NCBI GenBank assembly: GCA_029216955.1
Contig: JANAVB010009599.1
Location: 2,621,240 to 2,685,239 of the forward strand
Length of the DNA stretch: 64,000 bases
Source of the DNA: Iris pallida
Taxonomy: Eukaryota; Streptophyta; Magnoliopsida; Asparagales; Iridaceae
Direction of reading: 5' to 3'
A program made the position numbers and the translations under genes. Each line of letters starts with the position of its first letter. Position 1 is the stretch's first letter. The notes beneath the pieces are model-generated. The model was not told the origin of the DNA, did not search any database, and saw only the letters and a list, made by a program, of their open reading frames with translations. Shown here one piece after another: positions 11,440 to 23,554 of this stretch.

Positions 11440-12060
11440 ATGCAAATGTATCAAGAGAACAGAACATGGTGAAGTGAGTGTCAGATATATAAGTGCAGTG
11501 TCAATGCAGCAAAGTGAATGCAAGCAGTGAATGTGTGAGCATGAGTGAGTGTCACAGAGTGTTAAGTGAAGTGTCAATACAGTATTAGAATAGTTAGTGT
11601 ATTCAAAGCAGTGTCCATGAAGTGCCAAAACAGATGCAAGCAGTAATGAAGGGTGTCTAATGTATCTAGAGTATCAGAATATGGTGTTCAGTGTCAAAGC
11701 ATTCAGACAGTGTGTCAAATGTGTCAATTGGTGTCGAGTGACATGCGACAGGGTGTGAGGTGAGTGTGAACAATCATATCAGAGTATGTGAGTAAGTGAA
11801 GCAAGTGTCAAGTGTCTAGTGTACAAAACTTATACAGATAACAAAGTGAAATGTGTTCGAGTACGCATAGTAAATGTGAATGAGTGAGTGAAGGTGAACA
11901 TACAATTGTGTGTCGATTCAAAGTGAATGTGTCATGAAGTGGTGTCAAGTGTTCATGAGTGAGCAGTGAGTAGGTGTCAACCATGTGTCAGACATGTGTC
12001 CAATATATCTAGTGTGTCCAGTGAAAAGCCAATGTGCAGTGTGTGTGTGTGTCCCGACTG
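11440..12060 (+). repeat. GTGTC-dense zone in A1 left LTR
   Basis: The pentamer GTGTC occurs more than twenty times in about 600 bp at irregular spacing, for example in AGTGTCAATGC, GGTGTCGAGTGACATG and AGTGTCAAGTGTCTAGTG. It is not a regular tandem repeat. The right LTR has the same zone at about 20020-20645. No reading frame of note is present. Confidence 0.7.
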
Positions 12061-13621
12061 CACAGGACCAGATCTGTGGCAAATGCCACAGATCGAATAC
12101 ACCACCAAGTAAAACCCTACTTCCTAGGCTAGGTGTCAGACACGGGGGCTATCCAAACCAGTCACTAGCATATGAAATAGTGTCATGTCTAAGGGACACA
12201 AGACTCGCAGCAGCAGGGGACTGCTACAGTACCTGTGTAGTATAAACCGCGTGTCTCCGTGTCCAAATCGATATAGCAAATGACACAAAAACCAACTCAG
12301 TCACACACTATTGCAATCTACATATAATTAGCTATCTAAATATGTAATATATTTAGAAATTGGTGACAAAAACTTCCTATGCGGCATTTCGTCGAACACT
12401 TGAGATACCTCTCCGATACGGTACGATACGCCCATGATACGGACCTCAAATGGACACGAATTGAACCCAAAACATTTTTAGGGCTAGGTGGACCCTAAAT
12501 GAATGCATCTATAACAATAAAACTAAAATCTAATAGGTTTAGAGGCTCTTACCAATTGGGAGTTGGAATCCCAATGAAATCCTCTTACAAAGTTCTCCCA
12601 CCAAATCCAATGGTCAAATTGCTCCAAATCCTTCCTAGCTAGCCAATATATACCTCCTCTACTCAAGGGGAGTGGTTTGCAATTGGTTTGGTTGAATTGG
12701 AGTTGATTTTATGAAAGGGAGAAAATTTGGGAAAGAACACAATTAGGGTTTGGTTTTCTTTGTAAGAGGGAAGAAAGGGGGCTAATGATGATCTATATAG
12801 GGGGTAGAAACTAGGTATGGCCGACCATGACTGGTATATTAGGGTTTGGCTGGGTTACAATAGCCCAAAGGCCCTTCTATGTTGTAATATCTAGCCCCTT
12901 TGCTAAAGGCCCAAACTAGCACCTTGATTTAATTCCTTAAATAGATTCTAAGTGATTCCTAGCTAGATTAGAGTCTAATTACTAATCTAATTACATTAGC
13001 TAGGTCTCCATGGTCATGGTTAGTCTCTAGGCTAAGTAGTTCTAAGGTTTCACTAACTAAAGGCACAAACACACACTACAACAAAAAGACCTATTAATGA
13101 CGCTCGACAAGGAGTTTTAATGACGGCTGACACATAAGCGTTATTAAGTTGAAAAATACCTTTTTTCTATGACGGTTTGGGCTAATTTTGGGCTTTTTAT
13201 AACGTTTATAAGAAAAAGCGTTATTAATAGTTTAGAGCGGTGGCAAACTTGTAATATTTGTTAAGTTCATTTTTTGGCAAAATCCCGCGCTTCAACAAAT
13301 TTTTTTCTCTCCCTCTGGTTCTGGTCTTCTCCTTCTCCAATCCTTTCTTCTCCTTCCTCTCCCCCAACTCCAAAATCCCATCGATCCAAAACCCTAACTC
13401 TAGTTTAGCAACACCCTCCTCTCCTCCTCTTCTTCTCCTTCCTTTCCCCCAACTCCAAAACCCTAACCCTAGATACAAATCCGACCCGACCCTCCCCCTC
13501 AACCGCCCCTCTGCTCCTCCTGTGCTCCCGACGGCCCCCCTCGTCCGCCTCCTACTCCTCCCGTCCCTCCTCCGATTTTAGTTTTTTTTTCTTCCTTCCA
13601 AGAAAGAAAAACACCCGCTCT

Positions 13622-13877
13622 CGCCTCGCCAACCTGCAGGTGATCGTCGACGCCGCGGTCCACCCGCTCGTGCAGCTGACCCCCACCAGGACCTCCGTGT
13701 TGGCGGAGGGGGAGCTCAAGAAGCCCCCCCAAGGAGACGAAGCAGAGCGTGGAGATGAGGGTGGAGAGGGTGCTGGAGGTCGGGGCGGTCGATCCAGCCC
13801 GGTACCCGCTCCCGAAGACGAAGCTCACGCTCGAGTTCCTGCGGGAGCACGTCAACCTCCGCGCGCGGAGGAACACG
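13622..13877 (+). pseudogene. Captured asparaginyl-tRNA synthetase exon fragment
   Basis: Translation gives LANLQVIVDAAVHPL ... VLAEGELKKPP. After a one-base slip in a run of seven C (about 13724-13730) it gives KQSVEMRVERVLEVG and then VDPARYPLPKTKLTLEFL. This is the anticodon-binding OB-fold region and the linker to the catalytic core of eukaryotic cytosolic AsnRS (the VDPAKYPLPKTKLTLEFLR region). The exon ends at a plausible donor (ACG then GTATCG, GT at 13878). The sequence is very GC-rich against an AT-rich transposon. Upstream 13260-13600 is pyrimidine-rich and could be the captured 5' leader. No catalytic domain is present, so it is not functional as a synthetase. Confidence 0.85.
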
Positions 13878-14192
13878 GTATCGAAAAAAAAATCCAAACT
13901 TCGCTTTTGCTTCTTGTGATCTGTGCGCAAATTCTGAACTTTTTTTTGTATGTCGTGGGTTTAATTTAGTCGGTGCCAATCCATAGATCTAAATCTAATT
14001 TATCTGTACTATGTCTGAAAAATTGCTTGTTGGTAACAAAATTTGGGGATTATGAGCATTTTTTTCCTATGCCATGACATGAATTGGAGACAAAAAGTTT
14101 GTTTTCTGGATCGAAAATGACGGCGGCGGACCTATACAAATTGTGGACCTACTATTTGATGTACGAACCGAGCTCATCCTACTCATTACGAG

Positions 14193-14390
14193 ACCTATAC
14201 AAATGGGAAGCTGATCCCAGCTCCACAATCTCTAACATGAATATCTTATAGTTGTATAATCTACTTTTGTGGAATAGTTTTCCAACCTTGAATGTTACAC
14301 CTATACAAATGGAATCAGAGCTCCACAATCTCTAACATGAATATCTTATAGATGTATAATCTACTTTTGTCGAATAATTTTCCAACCTTG
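14193..14390 (+). repeat. Tandem duplication, about 106-bp period, inside the CACTA
   Basis: Two copies begin ACCTATACAAATGG at 14193 and 14299, continue through CTCCACAATCTCTAACATGA, and end TTTTCCAACCTTG. A partial third start is at about 14131. It lies between the AsnRS and proteasome fragments and just precedes the 3' splice site at 14415. Confidence 0.75.
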
Positions 14391-14415
14391 CTAACGTTTC
14401 ATTATGATTTTCCAG

Positions 14416-14512
14416 CTGATGCAAGATCTTTAGTACACCAAGCAAGGAACGAAGCAGCTGAGTTTCGTTTCAAATGGGGATATGAGATGCCTGTTGATGT
14501 ATTAGCCAATTG
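14416..14512 (+). pseudogene. Captured 20S proteasome alpha-subunit exon (PAA type)
   Basis: A 97-nt exon-like block between an acceptor (GATTTTCCAG, ending 14415) and a donor (GTAGAT, 14513). It encodes [19 protein letters not shown] then [13 protein letters not shown]. This matches the conserved stretch of plant 20S proteasome alpha-6/PAA subunits (ADARSLVQQARNQAAEFRF, then YGYEMPVD). The frame is open with no damage inside the exon. Only this one exon of the proteasome gene is seen, so it cannot make a subunit. Confidence 0.86.
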
Positions 14513-14712
14513 GTAGATAAATTTTCTAACTGAAGTTTTCCCTCAAAATATTATTTTTCATTTCGGCACTTTAATTAGTAATGATTCTTATTAGCATTGT
14601 ATTGATGGCACAGTCTGTTGTTTAGTAAACCTCCATCACATACCCAATTTGCATAATTTTATTATATTGGATAACATTTACCAAAATCTCTTCTCGTATT
14701 TGGTTTTTGCAG

Positions 14713-14814
14713 GTGAAACGGACTTCCTAAGGACGCATGGAGAAGCCTTGCTCGAAGAATTTGTGGATCCTGTTGTGATCCGCCACCCCAAGGGCCATAC
14801 CGTCCCTAGGCTTG
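14713..14814 (+). pseudogene. Captured FSH1/OVCA2-type serine hydrolase exon
   Basis: A 102-nt exon-like block between an acceptor (TTTTTGCAG, ending 14712) and a strong donor (GTAAGT, 14815). It encodes GETDFLRTHGEALLEEF then VDPVVIRHPKGHTVPRL. This resembles the C-terminal part of plant FSH1-family alpha/beta hydrolases, in which the HPKGHT histidine would belong to the catalytic triad. The frame is open. Family recognition is from memory of the motif, so it is less certain than the other two fragments. Confidence 0.72.
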
Positions 14815-15883
14815 GTAAGTTTTGTGGTTGTGATCATTCTCCAGTCTCTTTTTTTCCGGAAAGAACCTATAATGTGAGAAGAAATTGGACTTAATTGATT
14901 AATATAGGATATAATAGTAATACAAGATATGTACATTCTAAAACCTCAGATTCATTCTTTTTTATTATCTACGCTGTTTTAGATGGACTTCTACACCTGT
15001 AGCTGTTACAATGTGTATTTATTCATAGACAAATTACTTTAAGTGGCACACGGGTACCAAAATTATTTCACTTGAACTTTATCACTGATGGTTTCGGTTC
15101 TTACATTAGCTTCATTTGTTTTCCAGCAATTTACTTTATTTTGCATGTAGTTCATCTAAGATCTCAAATTCTATCGACAATTTACTTTATTTTGCATGTA
15201 GTTCGTATACGAGTATATTAAGTTTGCATCTTAAAGTGACCTCTTATGACCTCTTATGCATTTCACCTTCTCTTAACTTTTACTGCATTTTACTTGCCCT
15301 TCAAGCTCTATGCAGGCATAGAGCAGTTGTTTGTTTGGAAGCATTTACTTTAGTAATCAATTATTCAACAGAACAGTGAACATAGTTTGTGCGGATTGCG
15401 GGCATGGATAAATCCTACGAAACTGACCCAATATTCTTGAATTAGGATTTGTGTTAGCTGCAGGTTCATTTTTATATGTAAATATACATTTGGATCTAAT
15501 CTAAGATCACTCAATTTGTACTTGCACTGGTTGTTTTCTTTTAATTTAATCGAAATCAATACCAGTAATTAGTCATTTGAAGCTCTTACAATCAAAGTTG
15601 TGTTGGAATATTTTGGTTTGAGGGACTCAGTATAGTTTGCTTGTTCTGGTTCAAGCTTTTTGCAAAGCCTTTTAGAGCATGCTATGTTTGAGTTATGTAG
15701 GGCTTTTTACTCCTTTCTCTTGATATTTCATGATTAGATTTGATTTTTAGGCCTGACAATTATATGGACTGATTTGGTTATCTTCTCTTTTCTCAGGATT
15801 ATTTCACTGGTGTTCCGGCTGTTGTTCATCTTTCATGATTATTGGTTATGTGGCCAAGTTTGGATGTGGACAATTTTGGTAGT

Positions 15884-15888
<5 letters not shown>

Positions 15889-15960
<72 letters not shown>
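15889..15960. repeat. (TA)n microsatellite in the CACTA
   Basis: About 36 TA units in the AT-rich 3' part of the Pack-CACTA. Nearby, a 40-bp phrase (GATTTTTAGGCCTGACAATT onward) occurs at about 15742 and again at about 16058. Nothing coding is seen from 14815 to 16372. Confidence 0.9.
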
Positions 15961-15964
<4 letters not shown>

Positions 15965-16518
15965 TTGGATATTCTATTTTGAGAATGTAATGAAGATGTT
16001 GATATGTACTCTATTTTGAGAAATGTAATAAAGATGGTGATATATAATGTTAATTTGATTTTTAGGCCTCACAATTATATGGACTGATTTGGATATGCTA
16101 ATTTGAATAGTATAAAGTGTTATAAATGTGCTGCATTGAGCCTATATATATTATCTCTATTCATGACGTTTTAAAATTGTTCTGAATTGTGCACTATATA
16201 TTAACTATTCATAACGCTTTTATAGAAACTATTCATGACGGTTATTTTATGACGCTTTTAAAAAACATTTATAACACCCGTTTTCATAACGGTTGCTGTG
16301 AAAAAAAAAGCGTCATGGTTCGTCATTAATGACGCTTTTTAGCCGTCATTAAAAGGATTTTTTGTTGTAGTGACAATGCATCAAATTAAATAATATTAAA
16401 ATAATCAAAAATTCACCAATTTATTATTAACATGATTTAAATCCATTATTTAATAACTAACATGATCAATTTTATAAAAGTTTAAAATTATCCTCATTTT
16501 AGAAAAGTAGTAGTTACA

Positions 16519-16556
16519 ATCATTCCCCTAGAAAAATTTCGTCCTCGAAATTTAGG
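16519..16556 (-). other. Polypurine tract region of LARD A1
   Basis: The reverse complement reads CTAAATTTCGAGGACGAAAT, then TTTTCTAGGGG, then the LTR start. The phrase CGAGGACGAAATT before a G-rich run is the usual pre-LTR sequence of plant Ty3/gypsy elements. It fixes A1 on the minus strand. Confidence 0.75.
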
Positions 16557-16814
16557 TTGGTCGTACTCCTCTTAGGGTCACGCCCCCAACAATCGTGGTC
16601 TAAGAAAACTTTATCTAAATCATACAATTTGAAGAATAACATATGGGATCATGGCATGCAAATTCAGTTTGGGGTCTCATCTAGCTATATTATTCATACG
16701 ACAGAACAAGGCAATTCACAAGGTATGAAAACATACAAGCAATGTGGGCTGCATCAATCATCAAAAGACATGCTGAGGTCTAGGTCAAAAACTCACCTCC
16801 AACTAGGTCTAGTG

Positions 16815-17513
16815 ATTGGAACTCCCTCCTAGAGGCGGGGCCTTAGCTAGGGAAAGTACTGTAGGGCAGTCTCGCAGCATGTGTGCAGCTGACCCACAAA
16901 ACCGGCACAACCCTCTCCTCTTCCTACAGTGGTCCCATACATGCCCAGGCTTCCTACAGTAAGCATAGGTAGGCACTCGCTCAACTGGCCTCTTATGGAC
17001 AGGAATCTAGACTGGATATGACGGTCTAGGCTGAAAGTCTGGGTACTCTTGAGGCTCTGGGTATACACTGCTCCTCGTCCTCTTGGAACTAGGCTCTCCT
17101 CGAGAATACACTAGGTCCTACAGATATTGGATCCTATGACTCTGCTCCCTCAGGATCTCAGCCTGAACTCTCTGTGTCTCTAACACATCCCGGAGAAGTC
17201 CGAATATCTGAGCTCCATCAGGGAATGAACCTCCCAAAAATATGGTATAGGGTACCACTCCAGGAGGCAGAGGAGGAGGCGGAGAAAGACTCTCGGTCTC
17301 AGACGAAACTGCAGCTCTCTCCTGGATGACAAGAGATGAAGGAAAACTCTCCGGTGAGGCTGCTGCCACCACTTCAATAACAGGAGGTACCACTACCCTC
17401 TGGTCAGCCGGAGGGGTCACTACCTCCTAAGCAATAGGAGGTGGAAGCACGCTCTCAGTCATATCCGGAGCTGCAGCTTCTCTCAGACGACGGGCTCGGG
17501 TCATGGGTGTCAT
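16815..17513 (-). pseudogene. Gag-like protein of LARD A1
   Basis: The minus-strand start at 17513 (MTPMTRARRLREAAAPDM) is preceded by TTTCCAGT. A stop at about 17427 interrupts it. The next part is Pro- and Glu-rich (QERAAVSSETESLSPPPP) and then carries a capsid-tail-like helix (LLRDVLETQRVQAEILRE). The C-terminal region has two zinc-knuckle motifs in another frame: the first has lost its leading Cys (YAYCRKPGHVWDHC) and the second is intact (CRFCGSAAHMLRDC). The paired knuckles suggest a shortened gypsy-type nucleocapsid. There is no protease, RT or integrase anywhere in the internal domain. Confidence 0.78.
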
Positions 17514-18477
17514 ACTGGAAAGGATAAAGAAAATAATAAATCATCAAGGCTGTAAGGCAGACTAACATCCTATATGAAAACAGGTAATTATTACAAACAA
17601 TAGAGAATTAACTATAATGGGTTTCTATTCTACTGTCAAAGCTAAACATTCATCTCTAAGATAAAGACCTAATACAAGCCATCAAATCACTATACTATGA
17701 AAGAACTACATACGAAATAAACTCTACAAGGAACTGGACTAAAATAAATAAAATTATCCCTACTCCTAAGTTAATTGATGATGTAATACAATTTTATAAC
17801 AACAGAAGGGTACGATAGAGATGATATGTTTAAAAACATTCTCAAGATACAATCTGATAATCATATGCGTCTATCCAAAATCATGATACTCAGAATTCTC
17901 GCCATACTAGTAAGCAAGGCTGCGATAAATGGTAGATTCCATAACTGGGGTATGCACCTCTATAATCATGTCGTCTGGAATCCTCGCTACGTCGACTAGT
18001 ATAGCTACGAGTAATTCCAAATCTCATAATCAAGATATATACATCCGAAGTCAGGTCTCTGTGTTCTCGCCACACTGGCTAATATAGCTACGATAAACTC
18101 TAGGATCTTAGACGTTTTACCTTTCCTGTTATTCTCGTCAACATATGTTATCTGAAGATATCGTAACTCAGGCCATAAAATTCATTTTGATAGGAAAATC
18201 AAAATCAACAACGATCCATCAAAAATCAAATTCAATAACAAGGAACAAGGGTGAACAAAACTAGAGGAAAGGATTTAAAATTGCAGTTCAAAATAAGATT
18301 CTTAAGGGTCGTCCCAGGAATCTCTGAAGGAATTTATAGCTGTGATTGAGTATCCTCTCATTCTAACACCTTACTTCCTATATTCTATCGCAGGCTCGCA
18401 ATAGTACAACTAAGTCGTTGTGCTACCACGATATCGCACTAATACGAATCTCGACCTGCATGGCCACCACTAAAACG
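17514..18477 (-). other. 5' untranslated leader of LARD A1
   Basis: Non-coding internal sequence between the right LTR and gag. Next to the LTR, the minus strand reads CGTTTTAGTGGTGGCCATGC then AGGTCGAGATTCG, the leader block also found in A2 (41980, 48390) and partly in B (25045). The middle has repeated GCTACGATAAAC-like and TCTCGCCA phrases. No initiator-Met primer site is seen. Confidence 0.6.
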
Positions 18478-19362
18478 TGTCATGATCCACACCTAGTGTA
18501 AGGGCACAAGACCGTGGGTACGTCCATCCTACACCGTAGTGTCGGCGGTAGAACGCTGTCCTAGGTCTTAATCAACTAACACAGTATAAATGTAACTGCA
18601 CAAAATATACTCTCCAATCGGAGAACATCTCAGAAGATACAACTCAATCACAAATCTAAAAATAGATAAACAATATGACAAGATAGATACGAAATCCACA
18701 GAGTGAGATACAACCAAAAATAAAATAAGTTTAAGTGTTATCAACAACACAACATAAGTGATTTAGAGCACAAGATGGTTATGTAATCAGCTTAGGTTTG
18801 TACATGCTTATTCTAAGGTAACTCCATTATACGTGACAGTATAACAGACATGCACAATTTTACACTACTTAGGAAATTAATCACATAACCACTTCTACTC
18901 ACCCTTACCCCAATCAATACACAAGGATCCTATTAAATTATTAAGTTACGTTACGTACATGATTGTTAGTTTACATAGAGCACAAGTGAGCACATGAGAG
19001 TACATGAGAGCACATGTGTTTACATGAAGAGATACGAGTACAAGGAGTACATGATGCACATGGTAAAGTACATGAACATTAGATACCCGATGCACTCGAT
19101 GAGGAGATAACATCTCATAAAAAGATCAATATAGTACCAATCCGTGTTAACGACGTTTCAGCATCAAGTAAAATAGTCTAAAGCAGACAATATAGATATT
19201 ATCATGAATAAAAACGATCATAGAATGTACTCGCCTGATACCCTGAGCAACTGATATGTATAGATGTCCAATCTAGAGTCACAGAGTCCTATTTAGAGTA
19301 ATACAAGTTACAATGTGTTCAATATGTAATGATTGACGTTTATAATACAATCTACATGATTC

Positions 19363-19480
19363 TAGGTCAAAGTCAACTCTAAGTCAACTTTGGTCAACCT
19401 TTAGTCAAACTAGGTCAACATCTAAGGCTAACTTAGTCAACTGTCTAGGGTTTGGTCAAACTCTAGTCAACAAGGTCAGA
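19363..19480 (-). promoter_or_regulatory. W-box array, LARD A1 right LTR
   Basis: The same cluster of TTGAC(C/T) cores on the minus strand as at 9875-9989, with nearly identical spacing. Retention in both LTRs shows it was in the founding element. Confidence 0.62.
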
Positions 19481-19757
19481 TAGGCCTAGTTGGTCTATTT
19501 TTAGGTCATTCCATAGGCTATCTCATAAACTCATTGGCTAATATATTAGAATACCTAAGGTACTATATATATCATCAACTTACTATAGACTAGGATATCA
19601 AATCACATATACATTTACCCCCACACACACACACACACATATATATCAATACCCTCATATAATCATATATATACTGGTCTAACATATATAGTCTAATATA
19701 TAGATATACATCTAACCCCACAATACATACATATATCATGATAGCTATATAGCATGC

Positions 19758-19858
<101 letters not shown>

Positions 19859-21426
19859 CATAGCAAGTCCCCCAATTCTTTCCAGGATTGGACTGGACCA
19901 AACTGAACAAGTGAGGGGGTCAACATCTCAGATATCTGAGAACAGAAAGGGGAAAGCTACCAGAACAGTTAGGATTTGCTAGTGTAGCTGTGTGTGTGTA
20001 GGGGGGGTGGGGGTGAATGCAAATGTGTTAAGAGAATAGAACATGGTGAAGTGAGTGTCAGATATATAAGTGCAGTGTCAATGCATCAAAGTGAATGCAA
20101 GCAGTGAATGTGTGAGCATGAGTGAGTGTCACATAGTGTTAAGTGAAGTGTCAATGCAGTATTAGAACAGTTAGTGTATTCAGAGCAGTGTCAATTAGTG
20201 TCCATGAAGTGTCAAAATAGATGCAAGCAGTAATGAAGGTGTCCAATGTATCTAGAGTATCAGAATATGGTGTTCAGTGTCAAAGCATTCAGACAGTGTG
20301 TCAAATGTGTCAATTGGTGTCGAGTGACATGCAGAAGGGTGTGAGGTGTGTGTGAACAATCATATCAGAGTGTGTCAGCAAGTAAAGCAAGTGTCAAGTG
20401 TCCAGTCTACAGAACTTATGCAGATAACAAAGTGAAATCTGTTCGAGTGTCACATGGTGAATGTTAATGAGTGAGTGAAGGTGAACATACAATTGTGTGT
20501 CGAATCAAACTGAATATGTCATGAAGTGGTGTCATGTGTTCATGAGTGAGTAGTGAGTAGGTGTCAACCATATGTCAGACATGTGTCCAATATATCTAGA
20601 GTGTCCAGTGAAAAGCCAATATGCAGTATGCGTGTGTGTCTCGACTGCACCGGACCAGATCAGTGGCAAATGCCACAGATCGAATATACCACCAAGTGAA
20701 ACCCTACTTCCTAGGCTAGGTGTTATACACGGGGGCTACCTAAACTAGTCACTAGCATGTGAAATAGTATCATGTCGAGGGGACACGAGACTCGTAGCAG
20801 CAGGGGACTGCTACAGTACCCGTGTAGTATAAACTGCATGTCCCCGTGTCCAAATCGACACAACAAATGACACAAAAACCAACTCAGTCACACACCATTG
20901 CAATCTACATATAATTAGCTATCTAAATATGTAATTTATTTAGAAATTGGTGACAAAAACTTCCTATATGGCATTTCGTCGAACACTTGAGATACCTCTC
21001 CGATACGGAGTGATACGCCTATGATACGGATCTCAAATGAACACGAATTGAACCCAAAACATTCCTAGGGCTAGGGGACCCTAAATGAATGTATCTACAA
21101 CAATAAAACTGAAATCAAATAGGTTTAGAGGCTCTTACCAATTGGAAGTTGGAAGCCCAATAAAAATCCTCTTACAAAGTTCTTCTACCAAATTCAATAG
21201 TCAAATTGCTCCAAATCCTTCCTAGCTAGCCAATAGAGACATCCTCTACTCAAAAGGAGTGGTTTGCAATTGGTTTGGTTGAATTTGGAGTTGATTTGAT
21301 GAAAGGGGACAAATTTGGGAAAGAACACAATTAGAGTTAGGGTTTCTTTGTAAGAGGGAAGAAATGGGGCTAATGATGATCTATATAGGGGGAAGAAACT
21401 AGGTATGGTCGGCGATGGGTGGTATA

Positions 21427-23420
21427 TGTAAAACCCCTAAATTTCTACTGTATTTTTTAATTTAAATTTCGGTACTGATTTAAAATTTTGTATTATACGT
21501 CGCATAGTCGTATTTTACGTCGCGCACGAAGTTTTATTTTTCGAAATTGCTCGACGAGTGCGATTATGTGCGAGCGTACATATTTTTGAAAATATTATTT
21601 TTCTATTTTTTTTAAGTTTCAAAATAATATACATAATAATTATTTGTTATTGTTCCAAAATTTTAAAGTTGTTATTTATTTATAAAGTCCTTCACTTCTC
21701 ATCATTATTAATAATAAAATAATATTTTATTGTGTGCTAGAAAAACATAATTACGAAAGCATCATTTCGTACCTACATATATATTTCGTAATTATTTGCT
21801 AGTTTATTTTAAATAAAATATATTTTTGAGATTTATTAATATTAATATTTTATTATTCAAAAAGATATTTAAAAATAATTATTATTTTCGAAATTTTATT
21901 ATTGGTATTTTGAAAAAATATTTTTGAAGTTATTGTGTCCATTTAAATCATGATTTAATTTTTGGAGTTATTTAAATAGATTAAATAAATATCCATGTTT
22001 AGAATTAGATTTATCCCATTAATTTTAAACTAAAATTTAATTTGATTTAAATTAGATTTGCATTTAATTGGATTTAAATTGAATTTGGATTTAGATTGGA
22101 TTGGATTTAAATTTGAATTTAATTTAATTATAGATAATTATCTAATGGGGTATTTAAACAATCACAATTCATATCCTAATGGGAATTCCCACCTCCTATA
22201 AAAGGAGAGGTACTCCTCCATTGTTCCACAACCAACATATGTGCATCGTGTCCGTGCCCAGCTTCTTATTCCAATATCCGCTACATATACAATTTTTTTT
22301 ACGTGTCGACAGCTCCGACACAAATAATTCCAAAACCCAATCCCCGCCACCATCAAAATCCCCCTCAACCCAAACCACCATCACCGTCGTCCTCACCACA
22401 GCATCCTGACCCCTGCCACTGCACTTCTCCTCCATGTCGTTTCCGATGACGACAACCACATAACCAATCCCCCGGCCAACAAACCCGTCTAACCCAAACT
22501 CAGCCCCGCCTTCACCGTGCCCCGTCCCCGATCTCTCGGCCGGGCCGTACGGCGCCAGCACCACCACCATCTCCGTCACCATCAGCCGAAGCCACCCCCG
22601 TCACCAACACCCAGAGCCAGCATGGCTTAACACCAAAATAACTACGCCATTTCCGACCATCACCAGAACCCCGCCGTCGTCACCTCCAAACCACCCTCAC
22701 CAAATGTCACCGCCGCCACCACACTTCACCATCCCCCAATAACCAAAAGAACAACCGGAAGAAAAAGAAGATGAAGTCAGAAAACCCTACCCACGCCGTG
22801 CCGTCCACGGAGATCCTCCGATCATCGTCCGCCGCATCGATCTTCCGCCCGCCGGCGAGTACCTCCAGCGCCATCCACTCCTGCGCAGTGCGCCCATCCG
22901 CCGCACGAGAACTCGACGCCGTGCCTTGCTGCGGCCACCACCAATCCACCGCGAGCCGCGCGCCGCCCCACGACCCCTCCGGCGTGCGCGCGACCCAGCG
23001 TCCGCCGCCGATCCTCCGTGCATCTCGCCAGATCTGAACCGCGCCGCCCCTCCTCTTCTTCTTCGGTGAGCCATCCCCGTGCCCCGCTCGTGGACGCCAC
23101 AGTACGCGCCGCGCCGCCGCGAGATCATCGTTTCCCAGATCTCGACGAGCGTGCGGCCTCGGGAGCAACCGCGCCGCCCTAGGTGGCCGCGCCTCACCAA
23201 CCCGTCTCCGCCGAGGAGCTGACCGTCGAAGTAGCGCGCGCCTCCGGTCGCCGCCCCCGTCAAACCCCTCGGTGAGGAAAAACCCCCTTTCCCCCTTCAA
23301 TTTTTTTCTTCACTCTCTCTCTCTCGTAAGTTTGGGGATAAGGGACTGAGTATTAGTAAAAAAAAAAAAAAGGTTTAATAAGTATTAGAAATTTCTAAAA
23401 AAAAAAAAGGGATCAAGAGA

Positions 23421-23460
<40 letters not shown>

Positions 23461-23508
23461 GTTTTCTGATTATTATCAATTACTGTATATTATTATTATT
23501 ATCAATAC

Positions 23509-23554
<46 letters not shown>

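Larger units (their letters stand above)
13074..16372 (+). mobile_element. Non-autonomous CACTA transposon carrying host exon fragments (Pack-CACTA)
   Basis: A 3299-bp insertion in the A1 left LTR with ends CACTACAACAAAAA and TTTTTTGTTGTAGTG, and the 3-bp duplication ACA (13071-13073 and 16373-16375). The empty site CACAAACACAATGCATC survives in the right LTR near 31612. Sub-terminal blocks at both ends repeat TGACGC, CGTCAT and GCGTTATT motifs in both orientations, as expected of transposase binding sites in the En/Spm group. There is no transposase. The interior holds fragments of three host genes, all sense on +, each next to plausible splice sites (13622-13877, 14416-14512, 14713-14814). 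The rest (14815-16100) is AT-rich and intron-like. Confidence 0.93.
8643..16518 (-). repeat. Left (3') LTR of LARD A1
   Basis: Read on the minus strand it begins TGTAACTACTACTTTTC and ends GGGTTCGGGTCGTGACA. It is about 4.6 kb after removal of the CACTA. It holds a W-box array, long (TA)n tracts with a fold-back MITE, and a zone crowded with GTGTC. A candidate TATA (CTATATAG) lies near 12790 on the minus strand. It is alignable to the right LTR over most of its length, and to the LTRs of the plus-strand array mainly at both ends. Confidence 0.88.

Noticed and set aside
13499..13979. Long antisense frames over the AsnRS fragment
   Set aside because: They are shadows of GC-rich coding sequence; the sense strand gives the recognisable AsnRS residues.
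22707..23300. 197-codon minus-strand frame in LARD B, repeated at 29038-29631
   Set aside because: It lies in the GC-rich part of both LTRs of B, overlaps other open frames on both strands, and differs between copies by compensating indels. No domain is recognisable.
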